DNA of 53,284 bases from the NCBI GenBank assembly GCA_934178475.1, contig CAKPQH010000010.1, positions 1 through 53,284 on the forward strand, read 5' to 3'. A program made the translations under genes and the position numbers. Below the pieces are notes generated by a model that worked only from the letters and a program-made list of their open reading frames with translations, had not been told where the DNA came from and did no database searches. This DNA is from an uncultured Clostridia bacterium. GTDB taxonomy: Bacteria; Bacillota; Clostridia; TANB77; CAG-508. Of the stretch, positions 9,135-17,258 are shown one piece after another; within the stretch, counting starts at the first letter, position 1, and each line of letters starts with the position of its first letter.

Positions 9135-10038
9135 TTAGTTTATAGCCACTCCATTAACATATTTGAAATTTATATTACTCTAAGTACTATCTGTATCTTC
9201 TAAAGATGTAACATATGAATCTCCTGTTAATGTTATTTTTGATAAATCCTCAACATCATATATTTCACTCTTTGCTTCATTTTCTAATTTTGCCAAATTT
9301 AAAAGCTCTGTTATTAATTCATTCATTCTTTCAGATTCAGTTTTTATATTATAAAGCCATTTTTCTTCATCCGGCTCTCTTTCTAATGCTTCTGCATTTG
9401 CCATTATTACCGCTAATGGTGTTTTTAATTCATGAGATGCATCTGTTATAAACTGTTTTTGTTTATTAAATGATTCTATAACTGGCTTTATAATCCAATT
9501 TGTTATTCTTAAAGAAATTAATATTATTACTATTTCTAATAAAACAAATATAATAATAGATGTTTTTATAAGATTTATTAATTTTGTTTTTACACTCATA
9601 TTATCTATAATTGTAAGTGAATTGTGTCCTTTAAAAGAATATGAAAATTTTTCAAAATATAAATTTCCTATTTTCATATTTTCTTTACTTGGATTATCTA
9701 ATATTTTTTTAGCAATATCTTTTATCTCATCATCTGATATATCTTTTTGTGTATGATTTAATATATCAATAACTTCATTTTGATCATTGTAAATTATAGT
9801 ATATGCAACTACATCCATAAAAACCAGAAAAGCTTTTTGTTCTTCACCCATCTCATTTTCATTTATATTTTTAAGTTCATCTGATTTAAATTTATCATTT
9901 TTATTTTCTTCCATTCTCATCAAGTTAGTTTCTATATTTGTTTTTTCATTTTTATAGTCTTGATAATTAAATGCTTAAAAGAAATATTGTTAATATTTCC
10001 CAAATAACCCAAAATATTTTATTTTTTTATTTTTTCAT
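9135..10038 (-). pseudogene. Broken sensor histidine kinase fused to the tail of a carbohydrate-binding protein
   Basis: The natural ATG at 10038 directly follows the response regulator stop and has GAGGTG inside the regulator's last codons. The frame reads MKK then TAA; the next stretch (NKIFWVIWEILTIFLL) is clearly the first transmembrane helix. A one-base shift near 9974 moves the rest into another frame. From there the protein is recognisable: sensor region, second membrane helix, and the DHp box FITDASHELKTPLAV with its phospho-histidine. After DLSKI the kinase stops. The ATP-binding domain is gone and is replaced by TLTGDSYVTSLEDTDST, stop, SNINF, VNGVAIN. That tail resembles the C-terminal end of clostridial carbohydrate-binding-domain (Cthe_2159-like) proteins. 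A deletion therefore joined two genes, and the product cannot phosphorylate. Confidence 0.82.
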
Positions 10039-10719
10039 TTAATTCACCTCTAATTTATATCCTAATCCTCTTATAGCTTTGATTTGTACATTAGAACCAA
10101 TCACTCTTAATTTTTTTCTAACAAAAGATATATATGCTTCTAGATTGTTTGATTCTATTTCATTATCTATTCCCCATACCTTATCATATATTTGTTCTTT
10201 AGATAATATTTGATTAAAATTCCTCATTAAATATTCTAATAATAAAAACTCTTTACATATAATTTCAATTGACTCATTAGTTGTTTTACAAAATAGAGTT
10301 GTTGTTTTTATATTTAATTTTAAATCTCCTACTTCTATATAATCTTTCTCTTGATTAGTATTATTTCCCCTTAAACTTACATTAACTCTTGCAACTAATT
10401 CTTCAATATGAAAAGGTTTTGTTAAATAATCATTTGCACCATAATTAAATCCTGTTAATTTATCTTCTAACATAGATTTTGCAGTTAAAATGATTACTTT
10501 TGCATTTATTTTTTCTTTTCTTATTTCTTCTAATATTTTAAATCCATTTATTTTTGGTAACATTACATCTAAAATAATTAAATCATATATATTTGTTAAT
10601 GCATTATCTAAACCTTCTTCTCCATCTTGAAATATATCTACTATATATTTTTCTTTTTTCAATCTACTTGCTATTACATCAGCAAGTTTGAATTCATCTT
10701 CTATAATTAATATTTTCAT
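10039..10719 (-). CDS. OmpR/PhoB-family response regulator, now without its kinase
   Basis: 226 residues: receiver domain (about 1-115) with acidic pocket E7/D8, phospho-acceptor D51, T79 and K101, then a winged-helix DNA-binding domain ending in the IKAIRGLGYKLE hairpin. All key residues are present. Its partner kinase immediately downstream is a pseudogene, so the regulator is orphaned unless another kinase serves it. Three ATTAAA hexamers at an 11-base period lie just upstream of its start, suggesting autoregulation. Confidence 0.93.
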   Translation of the reverse strand: MKILIIEDEFKLADVIASRLKKEKYIVDIFQDGEEGLDNALTNIYDLIILDVMLPKINGFKILEEIRKEKINAKVIILTAKSMLEDKLTGFNYGANDYLTKPFHIEELVARVNVSLRGNNTNQEKDYIEVGDLKLNIKTTTLFCKTTNESIEIICKEFLLLEYLMRNFNQILSKEQIYDKVWGIDNEIESNNLEAYISFVRKKLRVIGSNVQIKAIRGLGYKLEVN

Positions 10720-10743
10720 TCTACCACCTCATTAATGATATAT

Positions 10744-10771
10744 ATTAAACAAATATTAAATAAACATTAAA
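10744..10771 (-). promoter_or_regulatory. Three direct repeats at 11-bp period, candidate response regulator binding site
   Basis: ATTAAA occurs at 10744, 10755 and 10766 (TTTAAT on the minus strand), exactly 11 bases apart, 25-52 bases upstream of the regulator start. OmpR/PhoB-type dimers typically bind direct repeats with about 11-bp spacing. Confidence 0.5.
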
Positions 10772-10899
10772 AATCTATCATTTTTAATATTTATAGCATA
10801 TATTTTTTATTAAACAAGTTTGTAATTTTCGATGTTTTAATTTTTATTTAAGTATAAATTGTAAAAAAAAGGTAATACTTTAATTAGGTGGTGATAATT

Positions 10900-11073
10900 A
10901 TGACAAATAAAGAACTTTTATATGTTGAAGATGCTTTAGGACATGAATGTTTTATGAAATCTTGTAGTAAAAAAACAGCTACAAAATTAACTGACCCTAC
11001 TCTTTGCACTTATATTGGTGAATTAGAGCAAAAACATACAGCATTATTTAACAAATTTTTAAATTTATTATAG
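10900..11073 (+). CDS. Small coat-associated protein, CotF-like N-terminal half
   Basis: 57 residues, helical (TNKELLYVEDALGHECFMKS then a YIGELEQKHTALFNKFLNLL helix). It lies 9 bases before a clear CotF-type gene and resembles the small proteins paired with CotF in Clostridia. ATG 10900 has AGGTGGT eight bases upstream; the GTG at 10888 falls in that binding site. Expression is expected late in sporulation. No sigma-E/K promoter could be confirmed. Confidence 0.72.
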   Translation: MTNKELLYVEDALGHECFMKSCSKKTATKLTDPTLCTYIGELEQKHTALFNKFLNLL

Positions 11074-11082
11074 GAGGTATTT

Positions 11083-11328
11083 ATGGAAGATAGAGATTTA
11101 ATGGAAAAAGAACTTCTAATAGTTAAGGGGGTATGTGATTTATACCTTCATGGTACAATAGAATCAACTACTGCTGAAGTACATGCTGCTTTCAAAGATG
11201 CATTAAATGAATCATTAGATATTCAAAATAAAATATATAATTTAATGGCTGAAAAAGGTTGGTATAAAACTGAAACAGCTGATCAAAATAAAATAAACAC
11301 TGTAAAACAAAATTATGCTTCAAAATAA
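11083..11328 (+). CDS. Spore coat protein, CotF family
   Basis: 81 residues of the coat F ferritin-like helical family: LMEKELLIVKGVCDLYLHGT, then ESLDIQNKIYNLMAEKGWYKTE. Such proteins are built into the outer layers of the endospore. AGGAGG lies just upstream, directly after the previous stop, so the two coat genes are one transcript ending at the 11327-11351 terminator. It marks the organism as a probable spore former. Confidence 0.85.
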   Translation: MEDRDLMEKELLIVKGVCDLYLHGTIESTTAEVHAAFKDALNESLDIQNKIYNLMAEKGWYKTETADQNKINTVKQNYASK

Positions 11329-11351
11329 AAACTGCCTATAATGGCAGTTTT
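11327..11351. terminator. Bidirectional terminator between coat genes and Nudix gene
   Basis: AAAACTGCC (11327-11335) and GGCAGTTTT (11343-11351) form a 9-bp stem in the 30-base gap between converging genes. T-rich sequence follows on the plus strand, and A runs precede it. Confidence 0.8.
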
Positions 11352-11358
11352 ATTTTGA

Positions 11359-11925
11359 TTATTTATTTTTATTTTCAAATAACTTTCTATTTAATTTATC
11401 ATATATTGGCTTCATTTTGGTTTCTTTTGTATATTCTAATACTTTATTAATATCTATCCATTTTACACCACTATTTTCATCTTTTTTTACTTTTAACTTT
11501 TCATTCTCATCTGCTTCAAGTAAAAAACAACAATCTAAATGTACATGTGCTGGAATAAACTTATTATTTTTAATATGACTATCTACACTTAATATCTCTA
11601 AAGAAAAAATTTCTTCACTTAAAGGTCTTATACTATTAATACCTGTTTCCTCCTTTGCCTCTCGTATAGCCACATTTACTAAATCTTCTTCTCCGTCGCA
11701 ATGTCCTCCTGTCCATGCCCACGAATTATATATATTATGATATGCCATTAAGACTTTTGTTCTTTCTTTATTAACTATCCAATTAGATGCTGTAAAATGA
11801 CACATTTTATTATTTCTTGTTAAAACATCATTAAATTTATCTATATATTCTAACATTAATTCTCTATCCACTTCTTCTTGTTCATTATATGGAATATACT
11901 TTTCAATTTTTTCTTTTAAGTTCAT
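11359..11925 (-). CDS. Nudix hydrolase
   Basis: 188 residues. The Nudix box runs from G74 to about residue 96 (GHCDGEEDLVNVAIREAKEE, then TGI) with all metal-binding glutamates present. The N-terminal NWIVNKERTKVLMAYHNIYNSW strand context fits MutT/ADP-ribose-pyrophosphatase-type members. These cleave nucleoside diphosphates linked to another group; the substrate cannot be read from sequence. It ends a likely operon with the two membrane-associated genes upstream. Confidence 0.92.
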   Translation of the reverse strand: MNLKEKIEKYIPYNEQEEVDRELMLEYIDKFNDVLTRNNKMCHFTASNWIVNKERTKVLMAYHNIYNSWAWTGGHCDGEEDLVNVAIREAKEETGINSIRPLSEEIFSLEILSVDSHIKNNKFIPAHVHLDCCFLLEADENEKLKVKKDENSGVKWIDINKVLEYTKETKMKPIYDKLNRKLFENKNK

Positions 11926-11953
11926 ATTTTTCTCCTAATTAACAGCATTTATA

Positions 11954-12673
11954 CTATTTTATTGTCTCTAATGCTTTTCCTGTAACCTTATCTTTATCAA
12001 ATTTATTTATAAAAAATATAATAATTGCCACTGCAACAATTACTATTGCATATAAAATAATTGCTTTCTTCCAATCTCCTACCACAATATTTTCTCCTGC
12101 AAGTGTTGATGAAATCACTGATGGAAATCTTGCAAATGTAGAAATAAGTATAAAGCTTTTTGTTTTTATAGGTAATAGTCCAGATATATATACTAATAAA
12201 TCTTTAGGTGTTCCAGGAATTAAAAATAATATTAATAGTATATATTCTATTTTCTTTGGATTTTGAAATAATTTACTGTTTTGTATTTTTTCAACTTTTT
12301 TCTCATCGCAAAAATCACAGACAAATTTCTTTCCGAATCTTCTAACAAGCAGAAAAATCATAGTTGATATTATACATGCTGATACCATTATAAATATTGT
12401 TCCCCATACTCCACCATAACACATCCCTGCTAAAATTTCTATAGGTTCACCTGGTATTATTATTAAAAATATTTGAGCTAATTGAAGTCCAAATAATGAT
12501 AGTAACCCTAACATTCCCGAATTATTTACTCTTTCTTTAAAAGCTGTTTGTCCCTCTATATTTGATAGATTTTTCATTACCGGGAATAAATATATTGTTA
12601 TTCCCAATAATAAAATTAAAATTAATATCATAAGTACAATTTTAAATGTCTTTACTTTATCTTTTCTACTCAT
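11954..12673 (-). CDS. TVP38/TMEM64 (DedA-like) membrane protein
   Basis: 239 residues, about six membrane spans. The VTT/SNARE-associated motif region is visible as IIPGEPIEILAGMCYGGVWG near 85-105 and FLIPGTPKDLLVYISGLLP near 150-170, the paired re-entrant loops of this family. DedA/VTT proteins move lipids between membrane leaflets. The gene overlaps the end of the 12670-13248 gene by four bases (ATGA), so the two are translationally coupled. Confidence 0.9.
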   Translation of the reverse strand: MSRKDKVKTFKIVLMILILILLLGITIYLFPVMKNLSNIEGQTAFKERVNNSGMLGLLSLFGLQLAQIFLIIIPGEPIEILAGMCYGGVWGTIFIMVSACIISTMIFLLVRRFGKKFVCDFCDEKKVEKIQNSKLFQNPKKIEYILLILFLIPGTPKDLLVYISGLLPIKTKSFILISTFARFPSVISSTLAGENIVVGDWKKAIILYAIVIVAVAIIIFFINKFDKDKVTGKALETIK

Positions 12674-13248
12674 ATTACCACTTCTTTTTTTCTTACACTA
12701 ATTATCTTTTCTATAATTCTATTTTTTTCAATATTATAATCTCTTAATTTACCTTCATATACTAGATTTATATTTTCTAATATTTTAAAATCTTCTGGTT
12801 TTATCATATCAGGTAATTTTGTTTTAATTCCAGCACTTTCAATTATATATTTTACAAATTCTGCACAATAAAAAGAATTTTTCTTTTTTATTCTTTTATG
12901 TAATCCCACTGCAAATAATCCTATTGTATTAAACTTATATAAATTTTTATTTATTTCTATATATTTTATTTTTTCTTTCATTTTTTTATATTGCTCTTCA
13001 TCTACATTTAATGAATATATTTTAGTTTCTGTAAACTTAAATCTTTTAAATGTTCCAAAACGTATTCCTTCATGAACAAATCCACCCAAAAAAGCATTAT
13101 ATGGATTTAATCTTCCGAAACTGTACATTTCTTCTAATTTATTATCTAATGCAATAGATGCATGTGAAAATTCATCTTTAGTGCAACTTTTTATTATCCT
13201 TGATAATATTGTTCCTGTATGTGTTAAAACTATGTATATTTTGCTCAT
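12670..13248 (-). CDS. YiiX-like permuted NlpC/P60 (papain-fold) hydrolase
   Basis: 192 residues. Histidine comes first (FSHASIAL, H29) and the nucleophile cysteine later (FYCAEFVKYI, C128), the order seen in circularly permuted NlpC/P60 enzymes of the YiiX type. These are usually linked to lipids or membranes rather than peptidoglycan. Coupling to a DedA-like lipid-handling protein supports a lipid-related role (inference). ATG 13248 has GGAGA upstream. Confidence 0.72.
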   Translation of the reverse strand: MSKIYIVLTHTGTILSRIIKSCTKDEFSHASIALDNKLEEMYSFGRLNPYNAFLGGFVHEGIRFGTFKRFKFTETKIYSLNVDEEQYKKMKEKIKYIEINKNLYKFNTIGLFAVGLHKRIKKKNSFYCAEFVKYIIESAGIKTKLPDMIKPEDFKILENINLVYEGKLRDYNIEKNRIIEKIISVRKKEVVI

Positions 13249-13302
13249 TATATCTCCTTTGTTTTTACATCTTCTTTGTTTATTATTTATTCCTTATCTT
13301 TA

Positions 13303-13947
13303 TCATTTATTCATTTTATTTACAAATACATTATCCATGTACTCATCAGGATAGTATTTATCTAGTAAAATTTCTATTTCATTTTTTGGATCTATATCTT
13401 CTCTTCTTTTTGCTTGTCTTATTGCAGCTAACCCAGAGATAGATATATTAAATATCATAAACAAAATTGCGAACTTAGTCAATACTTTTAGTTGCTTTCT
13501 TTCTAATAAAACACCTATTTTATCAATAAAGTTTTCTATATATTTAATATATAAAATTCCCGCTATTCCCCAATAAGTACAATGTAATAAGCTTGTTCTT
13601 CCATTCAAGTTAAAATATAAATATGAGTAATCCCATGATATTGTATGGAAAAGTTTTTCTTGAACAACAGAACTTATATATTCTGTCATTCCACCTAAAA
13701 TCATACTTATTAAGAAAACCTTCCATAGATCTCTTGTTTTTATCTTTTTAAATACACAATAATATATTACTCCACCTATTCCATATACTGGTATTAATGG
13801 TCCATATATTAGTCCTTGTCGATTTTCAAAATGCCCTTTTTGAAATATCACTATTATTATTTCAAATATATACCCTAATACGCTTCCAATAATAAATACC
13901 CAGAATATTTTATTTAGTTCTTTTATTTGATTTTCTGTTTTTTGCAT
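13303..13947 (-). CDS. CmpB-type putative ABC transporter permease (PF06541 family)
   Basis: 214 residues with about five membrane spans. FWVFIIGSVLGYIFE, ENRQGLIYGPLIPVYGIGG and GRTSLLHCTYWGIAGILYIK are hallmarks of this Firmicutes family, named as an ABC permease though transport has not been shown. There is no ATPase next to it. The C-terminus is a charged cytoplasmic tail. It is the last gene of the sigma-factor operon read from 16 kb, eleven bases after the preceding gene. Confidence 0.82.
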   Translation of the reverse strand: MQKTENQIKELNKIFWVFIIGSVLGYIFEIIIVIFQKGHFENRQGLIYGPLIPVYGIGGVIYYCVFKKIKTRDLWKVFLISMILGGMTEYISSVVQEKLFHTISWDYSYLYFNLNGRTSLLHCTYWGIAGILYIKYIENFIDKIGVLLERKQLKVLTKFAILFMIFNISISGLAAIRQAKRREDIDPKNEIEILLDKYYPDEYMDNVFVNKMNK

Positions 13948-13957
13948 TTATTACACC

Positions 13958-14578
13958 TTACTTTATAACTATATTTTCTTTATTGCTTGTAACTATTGTT
14001 ATTTCTATACTTTCAAAATCTTTGAAACTATCTAATAATGTAATTTGTGATTCTTTTGTATTTATATTTATAAAATCCCTTACTGATATATCTTTAAACT
14101 TTAATTTTTTATTTTCTTTATTATTTACTTTAATATTTACACTTGTTTCATTTGATGTCGGTATTTCATTTATTTTAAATTTTATTTTATCATTATCCAA
14201 TATATTATTAAATGTTACTTTATCATTAAAACTATATGTAGCTTCTGTATGTTCAGTATATTCCATGATTGCAGATTTTATATCTTCATCATATAAAATT
14301 TTATTTATACCATAATTAAACATACTAAATATTGAAACTGTTCCTACTATTATTACTGTAAAAATTCCTCCCCATATGTCATATTTTACATTTTCTTTGT
14401 CTTTATACATCAATATCTCTATTCCTAAAATAATTAATACTAATGGCCATAACATAAATACAAATCTCAATATATCTAAACTTGTTAATGTTTGAATAAA
14501 TATCATTATTCCAACTAAAATTAATACTACTCCAAAAGTTACTTTTCCAATTCTTATTTGTTTTTTGTTTTCTTCCAT
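13958..14578 (-). CDS. LiaF-like membrane protein
   Basis: 206 residues. Three or four N-terminal membrane helices (GVVLILVGIMIFIQTL, FVFMLWPLVLIILGIEIL and a third at about 70-90) are followed by an extracytoplasmic or cytoplasmic beta-rich domain. The helical part has the LiaI/LiaF-like 'WPLxLIxLG' motif seen in cell-envelope stress modules. Position behind an ECF sigma factor and a one-span putative anti-sigma factor fits an envelope-sensing role (inference). Confidence 0.65.
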   Translation of the reverse strand: MEENKKQIRIGKVTFGVVLILVGIMIFIQTLTSLDILRFVFMLWPLVLIILGIEILMYKDKENVKYDIWGGIFTVIIVGTVSIFSMFNYGINKILYDEDIKSAIMEYTEHTEATYSFNDKVTFNNILDNDKIKFKINEIPTSNETSVNIKVNNKENKKLKFKDISVRDFININTKESQITLLDSFKDFESIEITIVTSNKENIVIK

Positions 14579-14587
14579 ATATTTCTC

Positions 14588-15091
14588 CTATTCATTATTT
14601 TTTGATATAAATTTTACTCCTAAAACTATTGATATTGTTGCCACTATAATTGGTGCAAGATATCTTCTTATTATTCTTGTTATCTCTTCTGCTAATTCCC
14701 AATCATATTGTATTGCTATATTCATTAATACAGAATTTAATAATACATATACTCCTATAAATATTAAGCAAATACCTATAAATTTATTCTTTTTATTAAT
14801 TTTTAATCCGCATAAAGTGTCTTTTACTTCTTGATTATCCCATATTGCTTTATCTTCTTCTTGTTTATCTGTTCCTATCTTTCCTCTTAAATTATATGTA
14901 TCAAAAAATGAATATGCCAAAATCAATGGTATAGGAATTACAAAAATATTTATATTTGTAAAAGATGCAATAGCAATAAATATTGCTAGCAATGTCATCA
15001 ATGACATTCCCTTTTTCATATATCCTTGATACATTTGACCAGCTCCTGGTATAAAACTAAAACAAAATGTTAAAAATCCATTCTTTTTCAT
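14588..15091 (-). CDS. Small multi-span membrane protein (TM2/DUF5683-like N-terminus)
   Basis: 167 residues. It starts with FLTFCFSFIPGAGQMYQGYMKKG, the 'PGxGxxYxG' motif of TM2-type proteins, followed by two spans. Two more spans lie in the C-terminal half (IGICLIFIGVYVLLN and YLAPIIVATISIVLGV). Function unknown. The stop of the upstream gene overlaps its start by four bases, so it is coupled to the putative anti-sigma gene. Confidence 0.65.
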   Translation of the reverse strand: MKKNGFLTFCFSFIPGAGQMYQGYMKKGMSLMTLLAIFIAIASFTNINIFVIPIPLILAYSFFDTYNLRGKIGTDKQEEDKAIWDNQEVKDTLCGLKINKKNKFIGICLIFIGVYVLLNSVLMNIAIQYDWELAEEITRIIRRYLAPIIVATISIVLGVKFISKNNE

Positions 15092-15504
15092 TTTTCTTCT
15101 CCTCCTTTAATTATTTCTCCCATCATAAATTCGCTAAGTTTTTCAGTAATATTATATTTATCTTTTTTGCTTTCTTCTTTAATTATATCTATATTGTCTT
15201 TCACATAATATCGATTTTTCATATTGTCTATTTGTCTTATTCCTATCTCCCAAGACAATACAGATATTAATGCAAAACATGCTACTTTAACTAAATCAGT
15301 GAATTTATATGTTGATTTTTGTTTTATATTTAGTTTGTCATTATTTTCTTTTTGTATTTTATCTATAATCTCTATGCTGTTTGTAATTTTACTATCTAAA
15401 TCTTTTGCAACTTCTATTTTTTCATTTTCTATTTTCTTTATATAATCTTCTAGTTCATCTTCATTTTCCAGCAGATTATCAATAAACTTTATCTTATCAT
15501 CCAT
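15088..15504 (-). CDS. Putative anti-sigma factor, single membrane span
   Basis: About 138 residues. An acidic helical cytoplasmic part (residues 1-65) precedes one hydrophobic span near 75-93 (VACFALISVLSWEIGI) and a short outer part. Directly behind an ECF sigma gene, this layout suggests an anti-sigma factor, though there is no recognisable anti-sigma domain. ATG 15504 is preferred, with AAGGCGGTG upstream. It starts five bases after the sigma stop. Confidence 0.5.
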   Translation of the reverse strand: MDDKIKFIDNLLENEDELEDYIKKIENEKIEVAKDLDSKITNSIEIIDKIQKENNDKLNIKQKSTYKFTDLVKVACFALISVLSWEIGIRQIDNMKNRYYVKDNIDIIKEESKKDKYNITEKLSEFMMGEIIKGGEEK

Positions 15505-15509
15505 AAAAT

Positions 15510-16022
15510 TCACCGCCTTATTTTTTTATATTTTCTTCTTAGAATTTCTTTTCCTCTATATAATTGTGTTTTAACTGTTCCTTTACTTGATTTCATTTTA
15601 ATTGCAATTTCATCTAGAGTTTTTTCATTAATATAATATTCATATATTATTGTTTTATATGGTTCTTTTAATGAATATATCTCTTCTCTAATTTTTTCTT
15701 CTTTTTCTTTTTCAATTACATTTTCATCTAATTTGTTTTCTCTTTTTAAATCCTCAATTTGTATTATTTTATCATCTACTGATTCTTCATTTTTACTTTT
15801 CTTTGTTCTTAACAAATCTCTACATTTATTAAGAGCAATTTTGCAAATTAAGTTTTTCAAATCATTTTCTTCTAAACTCTCATATTTATCTAAATTTATG
15901 TATAAACTTATATATGTTTCTTGACACATGTCCTCCGCTTCTTCTGGGGAGTCAAGTACATTAAAACATATTTTATAAACCAATTTTTTATATTTCTCAA
16001 TTAAATATTCTATGCTTAAAAT
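15510..16022 (-). CDS. ECF-type RNA polymerase sigma factor, likely ATT start
   Basis: Region 2 (KLVYKICFNVLDSPEEAEDM, then CQETYISLYINL) and region 4 (LDEIAIKMKSSKGTVKTQLY, then RGKEILRRKYK) are both clear. The first candidate start codon in the usual set is TTG at 15983, but it would remove the start of region 2 and has no binding site. In-frame sequence upstream (LSIEYLIEKYKK) continues the sigma-2 helix. Immediately before it, GGGGGGAG stands five bases from an ATT at 16020-16022. I therefore extend the gene to ATT, giving about 170 residues. It heads a five-gene envelope-associated operon. Target promoters are unknown. Confidence 0.8.
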   Translation of the reverse strand: MLSIEYLIEKYKKLVYKICFNVLDSPEEAEDMCQETYISLYINLDKYESLEENDLKNLICKIALNKCRDLLRTKKSKNEESVDDKIIQIEDLKRENKLDENVIEKEKEEKIREEIYSLKEPYKTIIYEYYINEKTLDEIAIKMKSSKGTVKTQLYRGKEILRRKYKKIRR

Positions 16023-16122
16023 TTTAACTCCCCCCTTTTTTTTTATAAATTCATTTAATATAACGAATAAAATAAAAAAAAGATAACATTTTTTGTTTTT
16101 TATTTTATAAATTATTTTTAAT

Positions 16123-16167
16123 CTATTTTGATATTAAATTATTATCTTCAACTAATAAAATTTTCAT
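16123..16167 (-). pseudogene. N-terminal stub of a response regulator
   Basis: ATG at 16167 is followed by KILLVEDNNLISK and a stop at 16123-16125. The first residues are the universal start of a receiver domain, with the acidic pair E/D at 7-8. The rest is absent. It lies just downstream of a broken ABC transporter, the usual arrangement of a BceRS-BceAB-like peptide-resistance locus, so both are probably parts of one lost system. Confidence 0.6.
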
Positions 16168-16237
16168 ATTATCTTCTCTGCCTTTATTATATCTCAAAAT
16201 AGAGACTGTGTCTACTTTTCACCGCCTCTATTTCACT

Positions 16238-17109
16238 TTATATATTTTCATTTCTTATTGTTTCTATTGTATTTTGTTTATTAATTTTTGCAATCGAATA
16301 TCTCATTATTATAAATACAAATATAAATACAAATATGGCTGAATTTATAATAGCATCTATTGGTATATATGCTTCTTTATTTATTTTTATAGAAAAAGCT
16401 TTATATAATGCAAATGTTCCTATTAGTCCCATTATTGTTCCATAAATCCATGATTTAGTCCCATAAAATATTATTTCTATATTTGTCATTCTGTTAAATT
16501 CTTTTTTCGTCATTCCCACACTTTTTAGCATTGCAAATTCTCTTTGTCTTAATTCCATATTAGATGTTATAGTATTAAATATATTGGTTACTCCTATTAA
16601 TGTTATTACAGTTATAAATCCATATAAAAATATTTTTATTACTAGCATCATTGCTTTTCCATTTTTACTTGCTTCTTCTAAATTATATGTTTCTGCAAAA
16701 CTATTAATTTTTTGTTTTTAATTTTTATATCATTAGAATTCCTCAATCCTTCAATAGGACTTACTTACTTGCTTTTCTTGCAGAACTTCTTGATGATAAA
16801 TATATTGTAACAATTCCTAACACAATAGATATTAATATTTGAATTAATGAAACTTTAAAAATCAATCCATTTACATTTGAAAATAGACTATCTCCTAACA
16901 ACATATTTACAATTTTATTAATACATATACTTCAAAAAATCCTGATATTATTTCTAAAGGAATTCCAATTGTTCCAATGAGTATTCCGTCTGTTATTACA
17001 TTTTTCCTTATTTGTTTTAGTTGCTACAACACTTGCAAGCCTATAGTACATTTTTATTTTCTACTCTTCCATATTGTTTACATAGATTTTCTACTCTTAA
17101 AACTTCCAT
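16238..17109 (-). pseudogene. Deleted ABC transporter locus: ATPase start joined to an FtsX-type permease
   Basis: ATG 17109 (AAGGA upstream) opens MEVLRVENLCKQYGRVENKN, the classic beginning of an ABC ATP-binding subunit. Walker A and everything after it are missing. The sequence jumps instead into an FtsX/BceB-like permease. Pieces in different frames follow: YRLASVVATKTNK, NVITDGILIGTIGIPLEIIS, FKVSLIQILISIVLGIVTIY with SSRSSARKASK, SPIEGLRNSNDIKIKN. The last piece, 16238-16651, is an intact 137-residue C-terminal FtsX fragment containing NIFNTITSNMELRQREFAML. At least three frameshifts separate the pieces, so no working transporter is made. Confidence 0.85.
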
Positions 17110-17209
17110 AAAAATTCATTCCTTTCGTTTTATTTCTTATTTATTATAAACTATATAAAATGACAAATAGATGACTTTTAAAAAATCATTTTTTATCTCT
17201 ATATTTTTG

Positions 17210-17238
17210 TTGACTTTTTTTATAAATTTTGTTAATTT
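17210..17238 (+). promoter_or_regulatory. Probable promoter for the HAD gene
   Basis: TTGACT (17210-17215), 17-base spacer, TAATTT (17233-17238), 20 bases before the start codon. Confidence 0.45.
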
Positions 17239-17258
17239 ATTTGTAGGAGGAACTCTAT

